DNA from: Venturia oleaginea
Taxonomy: Eukaryota; Ascomycota; Dothideomycetes; Venturiales; Venturiaceae
Length of the DNA: 64,000 nucleotides
Direction of reading: 5' to 3'
Assembly (NCBI GenBank): GCA_013176395.1
Contig: JABMLP010000016.1
Location: forward strand, 1,116,001-1,180,000
The notes below the pieces were generated by a model, which did no database searches, was not told where the DNA came from, and saw nothing but the letters and a program-made list of their open reading frames with translations. This document shows, piece after piece, positions 10,264 through 20,610 of the stretch. Numbering within the stretch: the first letter of the stretch is position 1; each line of letters begins with the position of its first letter. Made by a program: the position numbers and the translations under genes.

Positions 10264-12647
10264 ATGTCCGATAGAATAACCAGACATTTCAAGGTGAGGA
10301 GACCTGAAGGCCATTCTCAAAGAGCTGGCCCTCCAGTTGACGAGTCCGAACTGTCGCAAGCGCTGCTAGATACGCCGATTCCACGAATACAAGAGCCTAC
10401 ACAACCTCCTACAGCACATAGAGTTATTCCAACTATTTCGCAACCTCGTATCATTCGAGCCCAGTTCCCAATTGTCTGGAGTCAGTTGTATTTTCAGCAC
10501 AAAGAAGCTCGTCAATCCTCGGATCCGGGCAGTTACAATGCAGCAAGTTACACGGCAGAACTCACACATCTGGGAACACGGCATTGAACTTGAGGCTGAC
10601 GGCAAAGGCCTTGGACGTATCTACATCTGTGGATTATGCCATCAAAAGAAGGACTACTACAGAGGCGTCTACAAAGCAGATTCAACGGGTGGAATAGGTA
10701 CACATTTACTCAATAAACACGGCATTCCAGACTCTAGAAGGGACCTTCTACCACCACCAACTCCTCCTCCCTCTACAGACAATCATACAGGCAATCAAGA
10801 GCAGGATTCTGAGACTCACTGCGGAGAGTATGGCCACTGCAAGGGTACAGACGCTGCATTTAATGGGAAGGCATACAGACAGCAATATGTAGATTGGGTT
10901 ATTCGTCATAATATCGCCTTTCATACAGCTACAGCGCCAGAAACTCTTGCGCTTCTGAAGTCAGCTGCATACAACACATTAAAGGTTATTCTGCCAAAGG
11001 CAAAGTCCTCTCTCTCTATATGGGTGATGGATTCCTACATGGAGCGCCTCAAGGACATAGTTAAAGAAATCGAAGGAGCTTAAAGCCTCATCAACATCTC
11101 TTGCGATGCCTGGAAGGGTGACAATAAGGACTACCTTGCTGTCTGTTCCCACTACATCAACAAGGATTACAAGCAAAGTAGAATGCTTCTTGGCTTCCCA
11201 CGGATACTGGGCAGCAAAACTGGCGAGAATGAAGCAGAGATTATCGCTAAAGTCCTTACCACATTCAAGATTGATGGAACAAAATTGGGAGCTTTCACTG
11301 CAGACAACGCTACCGATAATGACGCTGCCTGTGACCGCCTTGAAGTCCTGTTTGACAAGGAAGGTTGGTCAATTCACGCGCGCATTCGCTGTATTGGGCA
11401 CATCATCAACCTCATTGTAGAAGATCTTCTCTACGGTGACCGCGAGCAGTCAAAACACTCAAAAGGACCTTGCCTCCGTCGGCTACGAAGAAGCCTATGA
11501 CGTCTGGATCAAACTAGGACTTATGGGACGCGTCCACAACATCTGCATCTTTATCAATCGCTCACCTGAGAGGCGGGAGATGTTCGAGAATCTACAGAAA
11601 GAGATGGCTGCACTGAAGCTTCTTGTGCTTCTTGTAGATGGAGGTATCCGATGGCATTCTACCTACGAGATGATAAAGAGAATCCTTGCTCTCCGCGACA
11701 TTATCTTGAAGTGGCAGCGCCAATTTGTACACCAAAAGGGGCAGGTTGACATACGACCTTCCTTCCTTTCAATGGAAGACTTCGAGATGTTGGAGATCTG
11801 GGCGCAGATTATTAAGGACTTTAAGGATCTTTGTCTCGAAGAGGAAGAGAATGCAGACCTCACTTCACAGGGAACCATTGCCGGTGTACTCAAAGGCCTC
11901 ACATTCATCTACGAGCGACTTGATCGCACTGAGGCAGAGATCAAAGCCCTCAGATTGGCTCCTCATGTTTCGCAACCTTTTGAGGTTGGTATTACAGAAG
12001 CGCGGTCAAAGACAATGAAGTATCTATCCCTGCTTAAAGCTACCAATCTTTACTATGCAGCAGTCTTTCTCGATCCCAACTGGCGCCTCTCTTAATTCGA
12101 AGATAAATGGGCCCAGTATGACCATCGCGCATGGTATAAACGTGCTGAAGCCGGCATCAAGGAGATTTTCGCACAATATAGCGAAAAATTCGCGCTACCC
12201 TCACCCTCACCCTCACCTTCGCCGTCACAGTCATTTGAAAACCTCTATCTTGAGGCACAGAAGCCTACTACCACGTACAAACAATTCAACAGACTCTCCA
12301 CCAAGCTCCTAGCCAAAAAGCGGAGGATTACGACCGAGGAAGATGAATATACATGCTACACCAAGTACTGGGATCCCTGTGAGTGGGAGGAGGTTGAGGA
12401 CATTATTGTATGGTGGAGAGACCGTACTACTGAGTTTCCTATCTTGTCACGTATGGCTTTCGATATACTGTCAATTCCTGGCATGTCTGCAGAGGTTGAA
12501 AGAATCTTCAGCGCCGCCGGTAGGCTCGTTACTCATGCCAGAAGCGGCCTCAAAGATGACACTATTGAGGCCTGTGAGGTACAATACCATGGGCTTCGAA
12601 AAGGAGGCATATTCACTGTCAAATCTACTGCTAATGTACATACCTAA
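10264..12647 (+). pseudogene. hAT-family transposase, broken
   Basis: Reading across frames gives a nearly complete hAT transposase. The N-terminal part (ATG 10264, frame change near 10500-10590) leads into a BED-type zinc finger (CGLCHQKKDYY...HLLNKH). A stop at 11081-11083 interrupts the protein just before the catalytic region SLINISCDAWKG, then FTADNATDNDAACDRL and a CIGHIINLIVEDLL segment follow. A frame change occurs near 11440-11460, then WHSTYEMIKR. A second stop lies at 12093-12095. The C-terminal dimerisation domain (ILSIPGMSAEVERIFSAAGR) ends at the TAA at 12645. A Pro/Ser dipeptide run near 12200 is a local oddity. I could not identify its terminal repeats or 8-bp duplications. 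Only 52 bp separate its ATG from the pogo-like element, so the latter may have landed in the hAT leader. Confidence 0.85.
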
Positions 12648-12950
12648 AATTCATACATCTCGCCTGACCAACTGACAGTTTACCATCCATCCTGACCTCA
12701 CTCAAGCGACCATTCAAGTCAGGTAAAGATATCACTCAATCGGTCAGTTCAAGCGGCCAAACTGCTCAAGCTGCTTGCTTATCAAACGGCCTGTGACCCC
12801 ATGGAGAAACATTTTTAGTGAATAGAAGAGCACTCATTGTGAGCGCGATAGTTGTCAAGTAAATCAACCTGCTGAGTGGTGCGACGTTGATACAACTCAA
12901 TGGATGAGGATCGTGTGACTGGTGATGAAGGACTCCACGTGAACATATGG
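12648..12950. other. Probable 3' end of the hAT element
   Basis: Contains repeated short motifs built on CTGACC/GGTCAG and TTCAAG (for example near 12662, 12690, 12712 and 12742), as in hAT subterminal regions. The precise element end was not found. Confidence 0.4.
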
Positions 12951-12959
12951 TATAAATAG
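12951..12959 (+). promoter_or_regulatory. TATA box, TATAAATAG
   Basis: A consensus TATA box 66 bp upstream of the ATG at 13017. It is the main promoter evidence that the following small ORF is a real gene. Confidence 0.5.
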
Positions 12960-13016
12960 AAGAGCCAGCAACCTCCTTCGTTCTCTCCATAAACAATCAT
13001 ACATTACATCGCCAAT

Positions 13017-13670
13017 ATGACAGCAGACATCTCAAAACGAGATAAGCTTACCCCGACTCCACTCATCGCCATGGAAGATGCATCACCTCCGAGCAGTACC
13101 GACGATGGAGAAGAACCCATTCTTAGTACTCTTCCAACAAAACCGACAAAAAAGCTGAGCAAGAACTTCTCACTTCCCAGCCCTTTGGCACCAGTGGAGG
13201 ATAACTCATCACCATTTTTTACCCGATACTCCCAAGACAGCGAAATAAGCTCTCTTCCATCAACGCCTCCAATGTCTGCATACCCAAACTCATCTCCGCC
13301 GTTACCTAAACATCAGGACTCGTTTAGAAGCCCGGTAGCTGTGCCCTACCATAACTTCGCAGACATCCCCGCACCGCCAGTCCAGCTCTTTCGCTACCAA
13401 TGTAAAATATGTGAGTTTAACATCTTCATGCCTGGTCGTGTGGCAGAGCACCTGGTGCAACATAAACACCAAGAATCCGGAGACTGGGTATGTACTTCTT
13501 GTGGAAAAAAATATCTGAAGGGGCGGTGGGGATACGGTATGCTTTTAATTCATTTACAAGGAAGAGGAGGGAGCGCGTGCAATGACCTTGTAGATTTGAG
13601 AGCGCAGTATGCTTACATGCTTGGTGAGGCGGGTATCATGCCAAGGATGGGAGATGGATCATCAATGTAG
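13017..13670 (+). CDS. Hypothetical protein with C2H2-like zinc-finger segment
   Basis: A 217-residue single-exon ORF. The first 120 residues are Pro/Ser/Thr-rich and look disordered. The C-terminal half has a finger-like pattern, CKICEFN then HLVQHKH (C-x2-C then two His), followed by CTSCGKKYLKGRWGYGMLLIH, which could be a second, imperfect zinc site. It is preceded by a TATA box and sits between a hAT remnant and a Tc1-like element whose left end is 145 bp past its stop. I do not recognise a named family. Possibilities are an orphan nuclear protein or a gene captured among transposons. Confidence 0.6.
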   Translation: MTADISKRDKLTPTPLIAMEDASPPSSTDDGEEPILSTLPTKPTKKLSKNFSLPSPLAPVEDNSSPFFTRYSQDSEISSLPSTPPMSAYPNSSPPLPKHQDSFRSPVAVPYHNFADIPAPPVQLFRYQCKICEFNIFMPGRVAEHLVQHKHQESGDWVCTSCGKKYLKGRWGYGMLLIHLQGRGGSACNDLVDLRAQYAYMLGEAGIMPRMGDGSSM

Positions 13671-13814
13671 GAAGATGGCGAGTATAGATAGCGTGTTGAG
13701 GCTCTGGCGCGTGAGAGAGAGGGGGTGTAGGAAATGGCAGAAATTTTGGAGGGTGTCTAGAACATAGGAAGAAGATTGAGCCTAGACAGCAATGGTTCTC
13801 GACTAAAGGATATA

Positions 13815-15157
13815 CAGTAGGGTCGCACAAGTTTCCGTACAGCCGAGATCGCTCAAAAAATGGTGATTCTTGTAATTACATTATCGCGCTTTCAACGTGA
13901 TCATTTTCGCTCATATTCTCGTACAATGTACAGTAATACCAGGGCTACAAAATGAGCCATTCAGTGAGCTATTTAGTATTTTGTGTGCCAACCATCTGCC
14001 GCCAGTAATGCCTCAACCCTCCTTGGCATTGACTCAAGTACAGCATCAAAATAATGTTGTGCAATAAGCCGCCAAGCCTTAATAAGTGCTTCTCCTAGAA
14101 CCTCTCGTATATTGTCTACACCGCCAGTAACGTATTCAATCATAGCTTCCACTTTGTAGACCAATTCCTTGAGCCTCCGCCAGAGGTTTTCAATCGGGTT
14201 CATATCAGGACTGTAGGGCGGCGCATCTTGTAGTGGAATGAGGTTTTCCTTAAACCAGACTATAGTCTTTTTGGCTTCGTGGATAGGCGCGTTATCCTGC
14301 ATAAATTTAAGGCCCGGTTCGTATACTGTAGGTAGCATTTCGTCGAGTAACTTGATATACGAGTTCGTAGAGTAGCCTTGACGCTTGCTCTCTAGGTCAC
14401 GCTTAAGAATGTACAATTCAGAGCGCCCTACTTGGCCAGAGAAGCATGCCCAAATCATGATAGACACTCCTTTACCCTTCTTATAGGTATCAATCATTGA
14501 GGTCTCCCATTTTTGTCCTGGTGTGCGAAAACACCATGTTCTTGCCTTGCCGGTCCCTCGCTCAACTGAGCACTCGTCAGACCATATAATCTTCGCCCAA
14601 TCTTCAGCTTTCCACGAGATGTGCTGATCTGCCCAGAGCTTCCTGGCGTCAGCATGTACCTGTGTGAGGAAAGGGCGCCTTGCAGACCTCCAATTTGCGA
14701 TTCCGTACTCTTTCAATATCCTCCTGATGGTATCCTTCGAAAAATCGATGCAAGCCTGTCTTTTGACCTCCCCGTACGTTAACTTAGGCTGCGTACGTAT
14801 AATGCGTAACAGAGATCGTTCATCTCGGTCTGTATACGAGCGGGGCCGGCCGCTGGAAGGTAGGGATTCGCCGTTCTGGCGTAATGGGGCCTTTTCAAGG
14901 CTGTATTGGATGGTGGAACGCGGTAGTTTTTGTAGCGCCGCAATTGCGCCTAAACTGAGCCCGGCTTCACGCTGCGCATCAATTTTGCCGCGTTGATATG
15001 GAGTAAGACGATGATTAGGAAGCCTCTGCGGGTTTATAGGAGTCAATGGCTTTCGTTGAGGTGGCATAATGGTAGTGTAAAGATAATGTGTTAAAAAATG
15101 AGAGGTGTAGATTTCGCGTTTTCGCTTAATTGTACGGAAACTTTTGCCCTAGTACTG
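13815..15157 (-). mobile_element. Complete Tc1-like DNA transposon
   Basis: A 1343-bp element. The left end begins CAGTAGGGTCGCACAAGTTT and the right end, reverse-complemented, begins CAGTACTAGGGCAAAAGTTT; both continue CCGTACA, so the inverted repeats agree apart from a small gap and a few changes. TA duplications flank it (13813-13814, 15158-15159). It carries one uninterrupted transposase gene and may be recent. Confidence 0.88.
13973..15067 (-). CDS. Tc1-like transposase, intact
   Basis: A 364-residue DDE transposase that excises and integrates the enclosing element. Residues 20-65 form an HTH (LTPYQRGKIDAQREAGLSLG), followed by a Tc3-like second DNA-binding region with GRPRSYTDRDERSL (an AT-hook/GRPR-type linker). 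The catalytic core has Asp in IIWSDECSVERG, Asp in LKFMQDNAPIH and Glu in MNPIENLWRRLK, with 34 residues between the last two (DD34E). The length is typical and I see no stop or frameshift. This contrasts with the broken transposases on its left. It begins 90 bp inside the right inverted repeat. Confidence 0.93.
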   Translation of the reverse strand: MPPQRKPLTPINPQRLPNHRLTPYQRGKIDAQREAGLSLGAIAALQKLPRSTIQYSLEKAPLRQNGESLPSSGRPRSYTDRDERSLLRIIRTQPKLTYGEVKRQACIDFSKDTIRRILKEYGIANWRSARRPFLTQVHADARKLWADQHISWKAEDWAKIIWSDECSVERGTGKARTWCFRTPGQKWETSMIDTYKKGKGVSIMIWACFSGQVGRSELYILKRDLESKRQGYSTNSYIKLLDEMLPTVYEPGLKFMQDNAPIHEAKKTIVWFKENLIPLQDAPPYSPDMNPIENLWRRLKELVYKVEAMIEYVTGGVDNIREVLGEALIKAWRLIAQHYFDAVLESMPRRVEALLAADGWHTKY

Positions 15158-15504
15158 TATACTAGCTGGCGTTTCCGTCTCTATGGGGAGTGAATAGTCG
15201 CAAAAAGACTCGATTTCGGTGAAAAACTACTCAGATCAAGCTGTTATTGTGAATCATGTAGGTTTCACTTCGGATTTCTGAGCGAGTGACAACATGCGGA
15301 CCAGATATTGCCAGGGAGAGGAAATCCCGATGTACGATGAGAGAATATCGAGTGGTTGAAGGTAAGGTCAGGTGTGGATAATGTGGGGGCTAAATCTTCA
15401 CCCGGTCTTCATTCTGCCGAGATGTCGAGAGCACCGCATTTGGGTAACATAGTTGCATCTTTATCTAAACTTCACTCCAGTCCCTTTCAACAACTCAACT
15501 CAAA

Positions 15505-16027
15505 ATGATTACCGGTATAGCTCATGTAAATTTGCTCGTTCCGTCAGGAACTCTCGACCTAGCAAAAGCCTTCTACGGCGATACGCTTGGGCTTGAAAGC
15601 GTGCTCGTACCGAGTCTTCGACAACACGACCTTGCTTGGTAAATATCCATCTCCTTTAAAGCTATGGTTCGTTTCTGAAATAGATAGGTTCGACATCACT
15701 CCTGGAGGGCAACAAGTACACATTGCTTTCGGCGAAAATGATCTCAAATCAAGAAGACACTCTTGCTTCAAACTCGAGTCTCCTGAAGCCTTGTTGAAGT
15801 TGAGAAGACAAATATGGGAGCATTTTGAGAGATCGGATATGTCAAGTCCACAGGAAGCAGACAAACCTGGCGAGGAGAGTTCTGGTTCGTTTGTCCATTG
15901 CCAAATTGCTGCTGCCAGAAAGCTGCTTACGACTTGTTTTTCTCGAACAGGATCGAAAGAGATTGAATGCCCACAAAGATTTTTCGCCAGAGATTACGCT
16001 GGGAATAGACTCGAGTTTAGCATATAG
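15505..16027 (+). CDS. VOC-superfamily (glyoxalase/bleomycin-resistance fold) protein
   Basis: A small metal-binding-fold protein of the vicinal oxygen chelate superfamily; the substrate is unknown. Model: exons 15505-15638, 15688-15884 and 15951-16027 with introns of 49 and 66 nt, giving 135 residues. The first exon has the fold's opening strand (GIAHVNLLVPSG) and AKAFYGDTLGL. Splicing restores AWFDITPGGQQVHIAF, and the second splice joins ESSG to SKEIECPQRFFARDYAGNRLEFS, the usual C-terminal metal-site strand. His in AHVN, His in QVHIAF and Glu in RLEFS are candidate metal ligands. Without the introns the frames do not make a VOC protein. Confidence 0.85.
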
Positions 16028-16458
16028 TCTGCCTGAGACCATTGCCCCGAATGCAGCTATGGTACCTCGAAAGAGATTTGCTCAACCTGCCGCGAATGGT
16101 ATTGGATGAGTGGTATGGTCGATCGTCTGAATGCTGAACCTTGTCGACCTCGGGACTCTCGTGTTCTGCTTCTCTTTTGCGACCATTGTTGAGGTGAGGA
16201 AGGACGAAGAAAACCTGAAACGGAGGAAGAGTTGTTTAGAGATGAGAGCGTGAACGGGAAGGTGCATCCTGGATGGGTTGTCATCTGACTTACTCGTGGT
16301 TAGTATTGCTTTGTCTCACGCGCATAACTGCCAAAATTGTAGTCGTTCCAGCTATTGTTCCTAGGGAATTTGAGTAGAGTGACAAAATCAGGTGCTGATA
16401 CTATTGCTGCCCAGTGGTACAAACGAGACCTTTCTATCGAACATGAGCACTTCCCAAT

Positions 16459-17438
16459 TCACAGAGCCTTTCTCGCCAAAATAGTGTGGATGTCAAATCT
16501 CATATATACCTTCTCCCTCTTCGCCACTTCTTGTATCTTTTCATGCCATTCCCGAAGCTCATCCATGGTCTTAAATCCATTTGGTGTGCCCACGAAGGCC
16601 CCGGCGACTGTTCTAAAACTCCCAGTGAACATTTTAGCGTACTTTTGTCGGTCTTCTGGGAACCGATCCGAGCTCGTACTGTCTTGCCGAACCTCCACTG
16701 CACCAACTTCTTTCAAAACGCCAGCAAGGTTTCTTGCTGCCCATCCTATACTCGCCCAGGCTAGGTCGGGACTCGCCCACCTACCCGCTTTTTGCTTGCC
16801 TTCTGTGTACAGTGCTGAGAATTCCGGGTCACCACCTGGGACAGCACAGAGTACAGTAGCAATTTGCTCCAAGGAGCCCTCAATCCACTGTATATATCCC
16901 CCCGGTTTGAGTAGAGCCATACTGTTCCGAGCAACATCATACCAGTCTCGCGGATTGTCCATAGCCGCAGTGAGAAGTTTAATGTTGATAACATCAAATT
17001 TTCCATGGTACTCCTCAGAAAATCCCTTTTTGGCATTACTCAAATGTAGTGTGATATTGGGTGCCAGATTTTCGGCTGGGGGGAATTGATCCGCAGATAT
17101 GTCAAATCCGTGCAGCTCCATTGACGGATCTTTGACCTGATCAGACAGATCTCGCAGGAATATTGCTGTTCCTGTAGCTACATCTGCGATTTTGTAGCTC
17201 GACTCCAGTCGCTGAGAAATAGTTGGATGGAGAAGATATCCAATGGACCTTGCCTTATTAGTATCTTTTTGAACTCCAGCACTGATAGCTTTGCTCACCG
17301 GGTCATCAGTTGATGTTGTAAATCTAGTCTCGCTGATTCTTGCTTGTCTCGTAACATATGAGAAGCATAAGAGTCCTCACCTGTTCTGTTGTCATCTCGT
17401 TGGAAACTAGAGACTCGCTCGTTGGGATTGAAAGACAT
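16459..17438 (-). CDS. SAM-dependent methyltransferase (LaeA-like/secondary-metabolite type)
   Basis: Transfers a methyl group from S-adenosylmethionine; the target is unknown. Model: exon 1 17299-17438, a 50-nt intron 17249-17298 (branch ACTAAT), exon 2 16459-17248, 309 residues. The splice yields LDLQHQLMTRSIGYLLHPTI, as in fungal UMTA/LaeA-like enzymes. Motif I is IADVATGTAIFL, then LHGFDISADQFP (acidic ribose-binding loop), FDVINIKLL and LLKPGGYIQWIE (motif III). The N-terminal exon is polar. The enzyme is cytosolic by absence of signal or membrane segments. It could be a stray tailoring enzyme; no polyketide or peptide synthase is in the window. Confidence 0.85.
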
Positions 17439-18023
17439 GCTGGGCTGGATTTGATATGTGATGTTGAGCACGGTAAGTAAATGTGGAAGTTGAAAACAAA
17501 GCAGTTAGCTAGCTGAATAAACATCAGTTCGCTAAAAACACTCGTTGATATATGAGGCTGTGTTACTGCCGGTTTCCGCATATTCCGAAGGAGAGGTTTT
17601 ACTCCGTCATTGCGCACATCACCCAAGACCTCCACCTCCACTTAATCTGGCTACACGGCAGCACTACATGGTGATGTTGTAATCTTCCTGAATGCGCGGT
17701 AATAGATTCTGAAGAATTGTTCACAGCCAACCAGATGGCGATTGGCACACAGGCTCAGGCTCTCATTTCTGGTGCCTGAAGGGTGTGTAGGTAAGTAAGT
17801 GTAGTGTATAGTTGCGGTTATTCTACGGTTTCAGCTAAACTCTTAAAAGTTTACGGCTCAGAAAGACCGTTCCACGCGGCTATGATTAATAAGATCTGAC
17901 CCCGAGACTCGCAAAAGAAACTCGCTCTTCTCCCTATTACGATGAACAAAAATCATAAATGCTAATCTTTTATGAAGGAAATATTGTTGTAGATGAGTTC
18001 AAAAGGTAGCTTTTAGTGGAAAG
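17439..18023. other. Intergenic, no gene seen
   Basis: Upstream of the methyltransferase. I see no coding frame, repeat or recognisable control element. Confidence 0.35.
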
Positions 18024-18589
18024 TCACATGTCGAACGAAATTCCACTAATCTGAGAACTTGGCTCCAATACGAGGTATCGCTTCTCCTTCTCGCAAACGT
18101 CCATCAACTCTATCACCACTGTGTCGGTCTCTTCACGCTCCGCCTCCCACGATACAGAGAAAATATTATGTGTCCTCAGACAACTCTCTTGATACATAAC
18201 CACGAGCCATCTGTAAACATGTCCTTTCCTGCTCATACAACGGCCTCGACGGCTTCTTGATTGGCTGTCCCTTACCTTTGCCTCTGAATCGATTTTAGAA
18301 AATTTCCAGATGATGTGTCAACATCACAACAGAGATTCCAAATGGTATCGACAACTCAGTCAAAGAAGTCCTCAAACTCTAAGAGCTTAGTGAGAAACCC
18401 TGGAACTGTTCATAGATAGCGGTAACAACCAACGACTGAAGTTTTCCGACGACTTACCATGATCCTTCCCACCTGCTCTTTTGTGCAATTATCCCCAAAT
18501 GCTTTTTGGACAGTATCTTCGAGTCTCTTGGGCGGCAGCGGCGGGCTATCAAGGCCTCGGCGTGATCCTTGCTTCGATTTATGGCTCAT
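18024..18589 (-). CDS. Hypothetical gene, exon structure unresolved
   Basis: An ATG at 18589 opens a 44-codon exon (18458-18589) that is lysine-rich at the start and ends at a strong donor GTAAGT. Its protein (RLEDTVQKAFGDNCTKEQV) looks coding. Lower down, a frame with PIKKPSRPLYEQERTC and a terminal frame ending at 18024 (DTVVIELMDVCEKEKRYLVL) also look coding, on the same strand. I could not join them with confident splice sites. It may be a multi-exon gene or a decaying one. No family recognised. Confidence 0.35.
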
Positions 18590-18692
18590 AGTAAGACAGA
18601 TGTTCGGTCAGCTTCTTAAGAATAAGCATCGAGCTATTTACTAGCAGCCTCTTGACTCGGAATTTTTACCGATAAAGTCCTAACAATTTTAG

Positions 18693-18942
18693 AACAGCAA
18701 ATTTCCCTGTATGTTATAGACATACAAACTTCGCAGTTGCCTGTGATGGCTATATTATCAATCAGCATGGACATGTTCACAACAGAAGCATCGAAATGGT
18801 CCTTCAGATCAACGGCAAGACCCTTTGTGACCCAAAGGCTAGCTATGGATGTGAAGGCCACACAGCCAAGACGGAAGATGGAAGCGCGTGGGAGACCATC
18901 TCGAGCCCTTCGACTCGTCTTGAGCTTATCAAAGTTTTCTAA
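18693..18942 (+). pseudogene. Orphan exon of a cysteine-containing, possibly secreted protein
   Basis: A stretch following an intron-like acceptor (CTAAC then TTTTAG at 18692) encodes about 80 residues with four spaced cysteines (VCYRH, ACDGY, LCDPK, YGCEG) and stops at 18940-18942. The composition resembles small secreted fungal proteins. No upstream exon with a signal peptide was found on this strand, and a minus-strand exon occupies 18458-18589. It is either a remnant or an incomplete model. Confidence 0.35.
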
Positions 18943-19486
18943 AGGGCGATAAACTCTTCATGGAGGTTCATTATGATTTTGATCCCCACCTCAGGTTAGA
19001 TTCATTCTTGTCTACCGTGGTTCATGCTAATGGGAGTATAGTCGTGAGCAAGGTGTATATGTTTCCATGGGTGACAAGAAGAGACGGGCGGATGTTTTCA
19101 ATGATGGCAGTGAAGATACAGAGCAAATGGCTCTAATGGTTACAAATCTCGCACATGCTGTCTGAATGAAGTCAGTAGGTAGGCAAGTCAAAACTCAACA
19201 TTCGTGCAGAAAAAATTGTGATGATGTAAATATATTCACTCTGTTCCTTTAGCTCTCCTCGCTGACCACGCAGATACATTAAGAGTACAGCTTATAACTT
19301 CACCAGCGACACAAAAGACCCAACTCTTGCATTCCTAGTCCCAAGCTTTCCAATAATTACATCCAAATATGTCGCGTCAAAAAGCAAAACTGAAAAAATG
19401 ACCCCAACCCAAAAATATATATACATATCAAGCCATTAGCGAGGAAGCTGGAGTTGGCGCAATGTAGCTATTCCTGGCAAAACTAG
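18943..19486. other. Intergenic, no gene seen
   Basis: Between the orphan exon and the peroxidase stop codon. Nothing coding was recognised; the region near 19200-19450 is AT-rich and probably 3' flank of the peroxidase gene. Confidence 0.35.
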
Positions 19487-20610
19487 TTACACACGTGGCC
19501 AGCCGGATGGTCGTGCACCTCGTGGTCCGTCGGGAAATCCTGGTGGTGGCCCTGGGGCTCCCTTCGGAAAGCCGCCTGGAGGACCGCCGCCTGGAGGACC
19601 GCCGCCTGGAGGACCGCCGCCTGGAGGACCGCCGCCTGGAGCAGCAGGGCCAGCAGAGAGTGGAAGATTGGCTCCAGGGAAGTTATCCCTTGGTGGAGGA
19701 AGAGCTGATGTGCAATCGACGAGGCCATTGGCCTGAACACCGAGGAGCAGCATGCGTGAGTAAGTATCGGCGAAAGCTTTGTTCCAGTTTCTATTTAAAT
19801 CGTTAGCTTTTGAGTCTGTTGGAGCAAAGGAGTGGCTACGTACGCTTGCTGGCCAATGAACGATTTGAAGGCTGGTCCCGAGCGGGGATCGGAAGCGATA
19901 TTGATGTCTGATTGGAAGGTGAATACAGCACGGTTTCGTGACGTGGTGTCCGCATAATAGTCGACATCCCAGATACCAGGCGTTCGATCTTGGGCCTGAC
20001 CGGCTCGAGCGGGATCGGCGAAGAACTGTTGGGCTGATGAGTGAGCACCAATGAGCGCCGCGACATCAGGAGGACTGAAGCCCTTGTCGGCGAAGAGAGA
20101 AAGGATCGTATCAGCACTCAAAGATGCATTTCCTGGTAGCAAGCTCTCGTTGGGCGCAGCGATTGCACTGTCTATTCTTCCAACCATCGTCTTTACGGTA
20201 GGGCCCAAAGGACAAGAGACCGTTGCGTGTGCTCCAGCAAATGCGATCATATCAGCGACGCCAACACCCGATGATTTCGCCAAACTCAGCAGCTTGCCAC
20301 CAATGTCTTGAAGTCCTCTGTTCTCCACACGAGCATTCTCCTCGGCCGAAAGGAAGATTGATCCATCGCAACCACCTCGTGGTCCTTGTGCCTGGTTCCA
20401 TGTACAGCAGTCGTGAAATGTGGCGCGGACTGCTGTTCGAGCATCGTGATTGCACTGTCCATCGGGCTGCACGAACATTGCAGTGAGTGCCTTCGATATT
20501 TCGGTCCATACGGGAGGGCATGCTCCTCCCGCATCTGCCGCTCGTGGCAAGACTGAAGCTTCAGAGACTGCGGCTGCCAAGGCCACGGCCAGCGTGGATG
20601 AAACTCTCAT
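19487..20610 (-). CDS. Secreted class II-type heme peroxidase with Gly/Pro-rich tail
   Basis: An extracellular heme peroxidase using hydrogen peroxide to oxidise phenolic or lignin-like substrates. Model: exon 1 19844-20610, a 53-nt intron 19791-19843, exon 2 19487-19790, giving 356 residues. The ATG at 20610 starts a signal peptide (MRVSSTLAVALAAAVSEASV). The distal heme side is seen in VRATFHDCCTWN (Arg and His), a calcium/structural segment in GGCDGSIFL, AGAHATVSCPLG in the middle, and the proximal His in ALIGAHSSAQQF. Several Cys fit the plant-type peroxidase disulfides. After the catalytic domain comes a tail of repeated GGGPP units encoded by a 15-bp tandem repeat. I do not see enough to separate manganese, lignin or generic activity. 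Confidence 0.88.
19571..19640. repeat. 15-bp tandem repeat coding the GGGPP tail
   Basis: The unit GCCGCCTGGAGGACC is repeated four times without change, plus a partial fifth, inside the last exon of the peroxidase. Because 15 is a multiple of three, gain or loss of units keeps frame. Confidence 0.9.
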
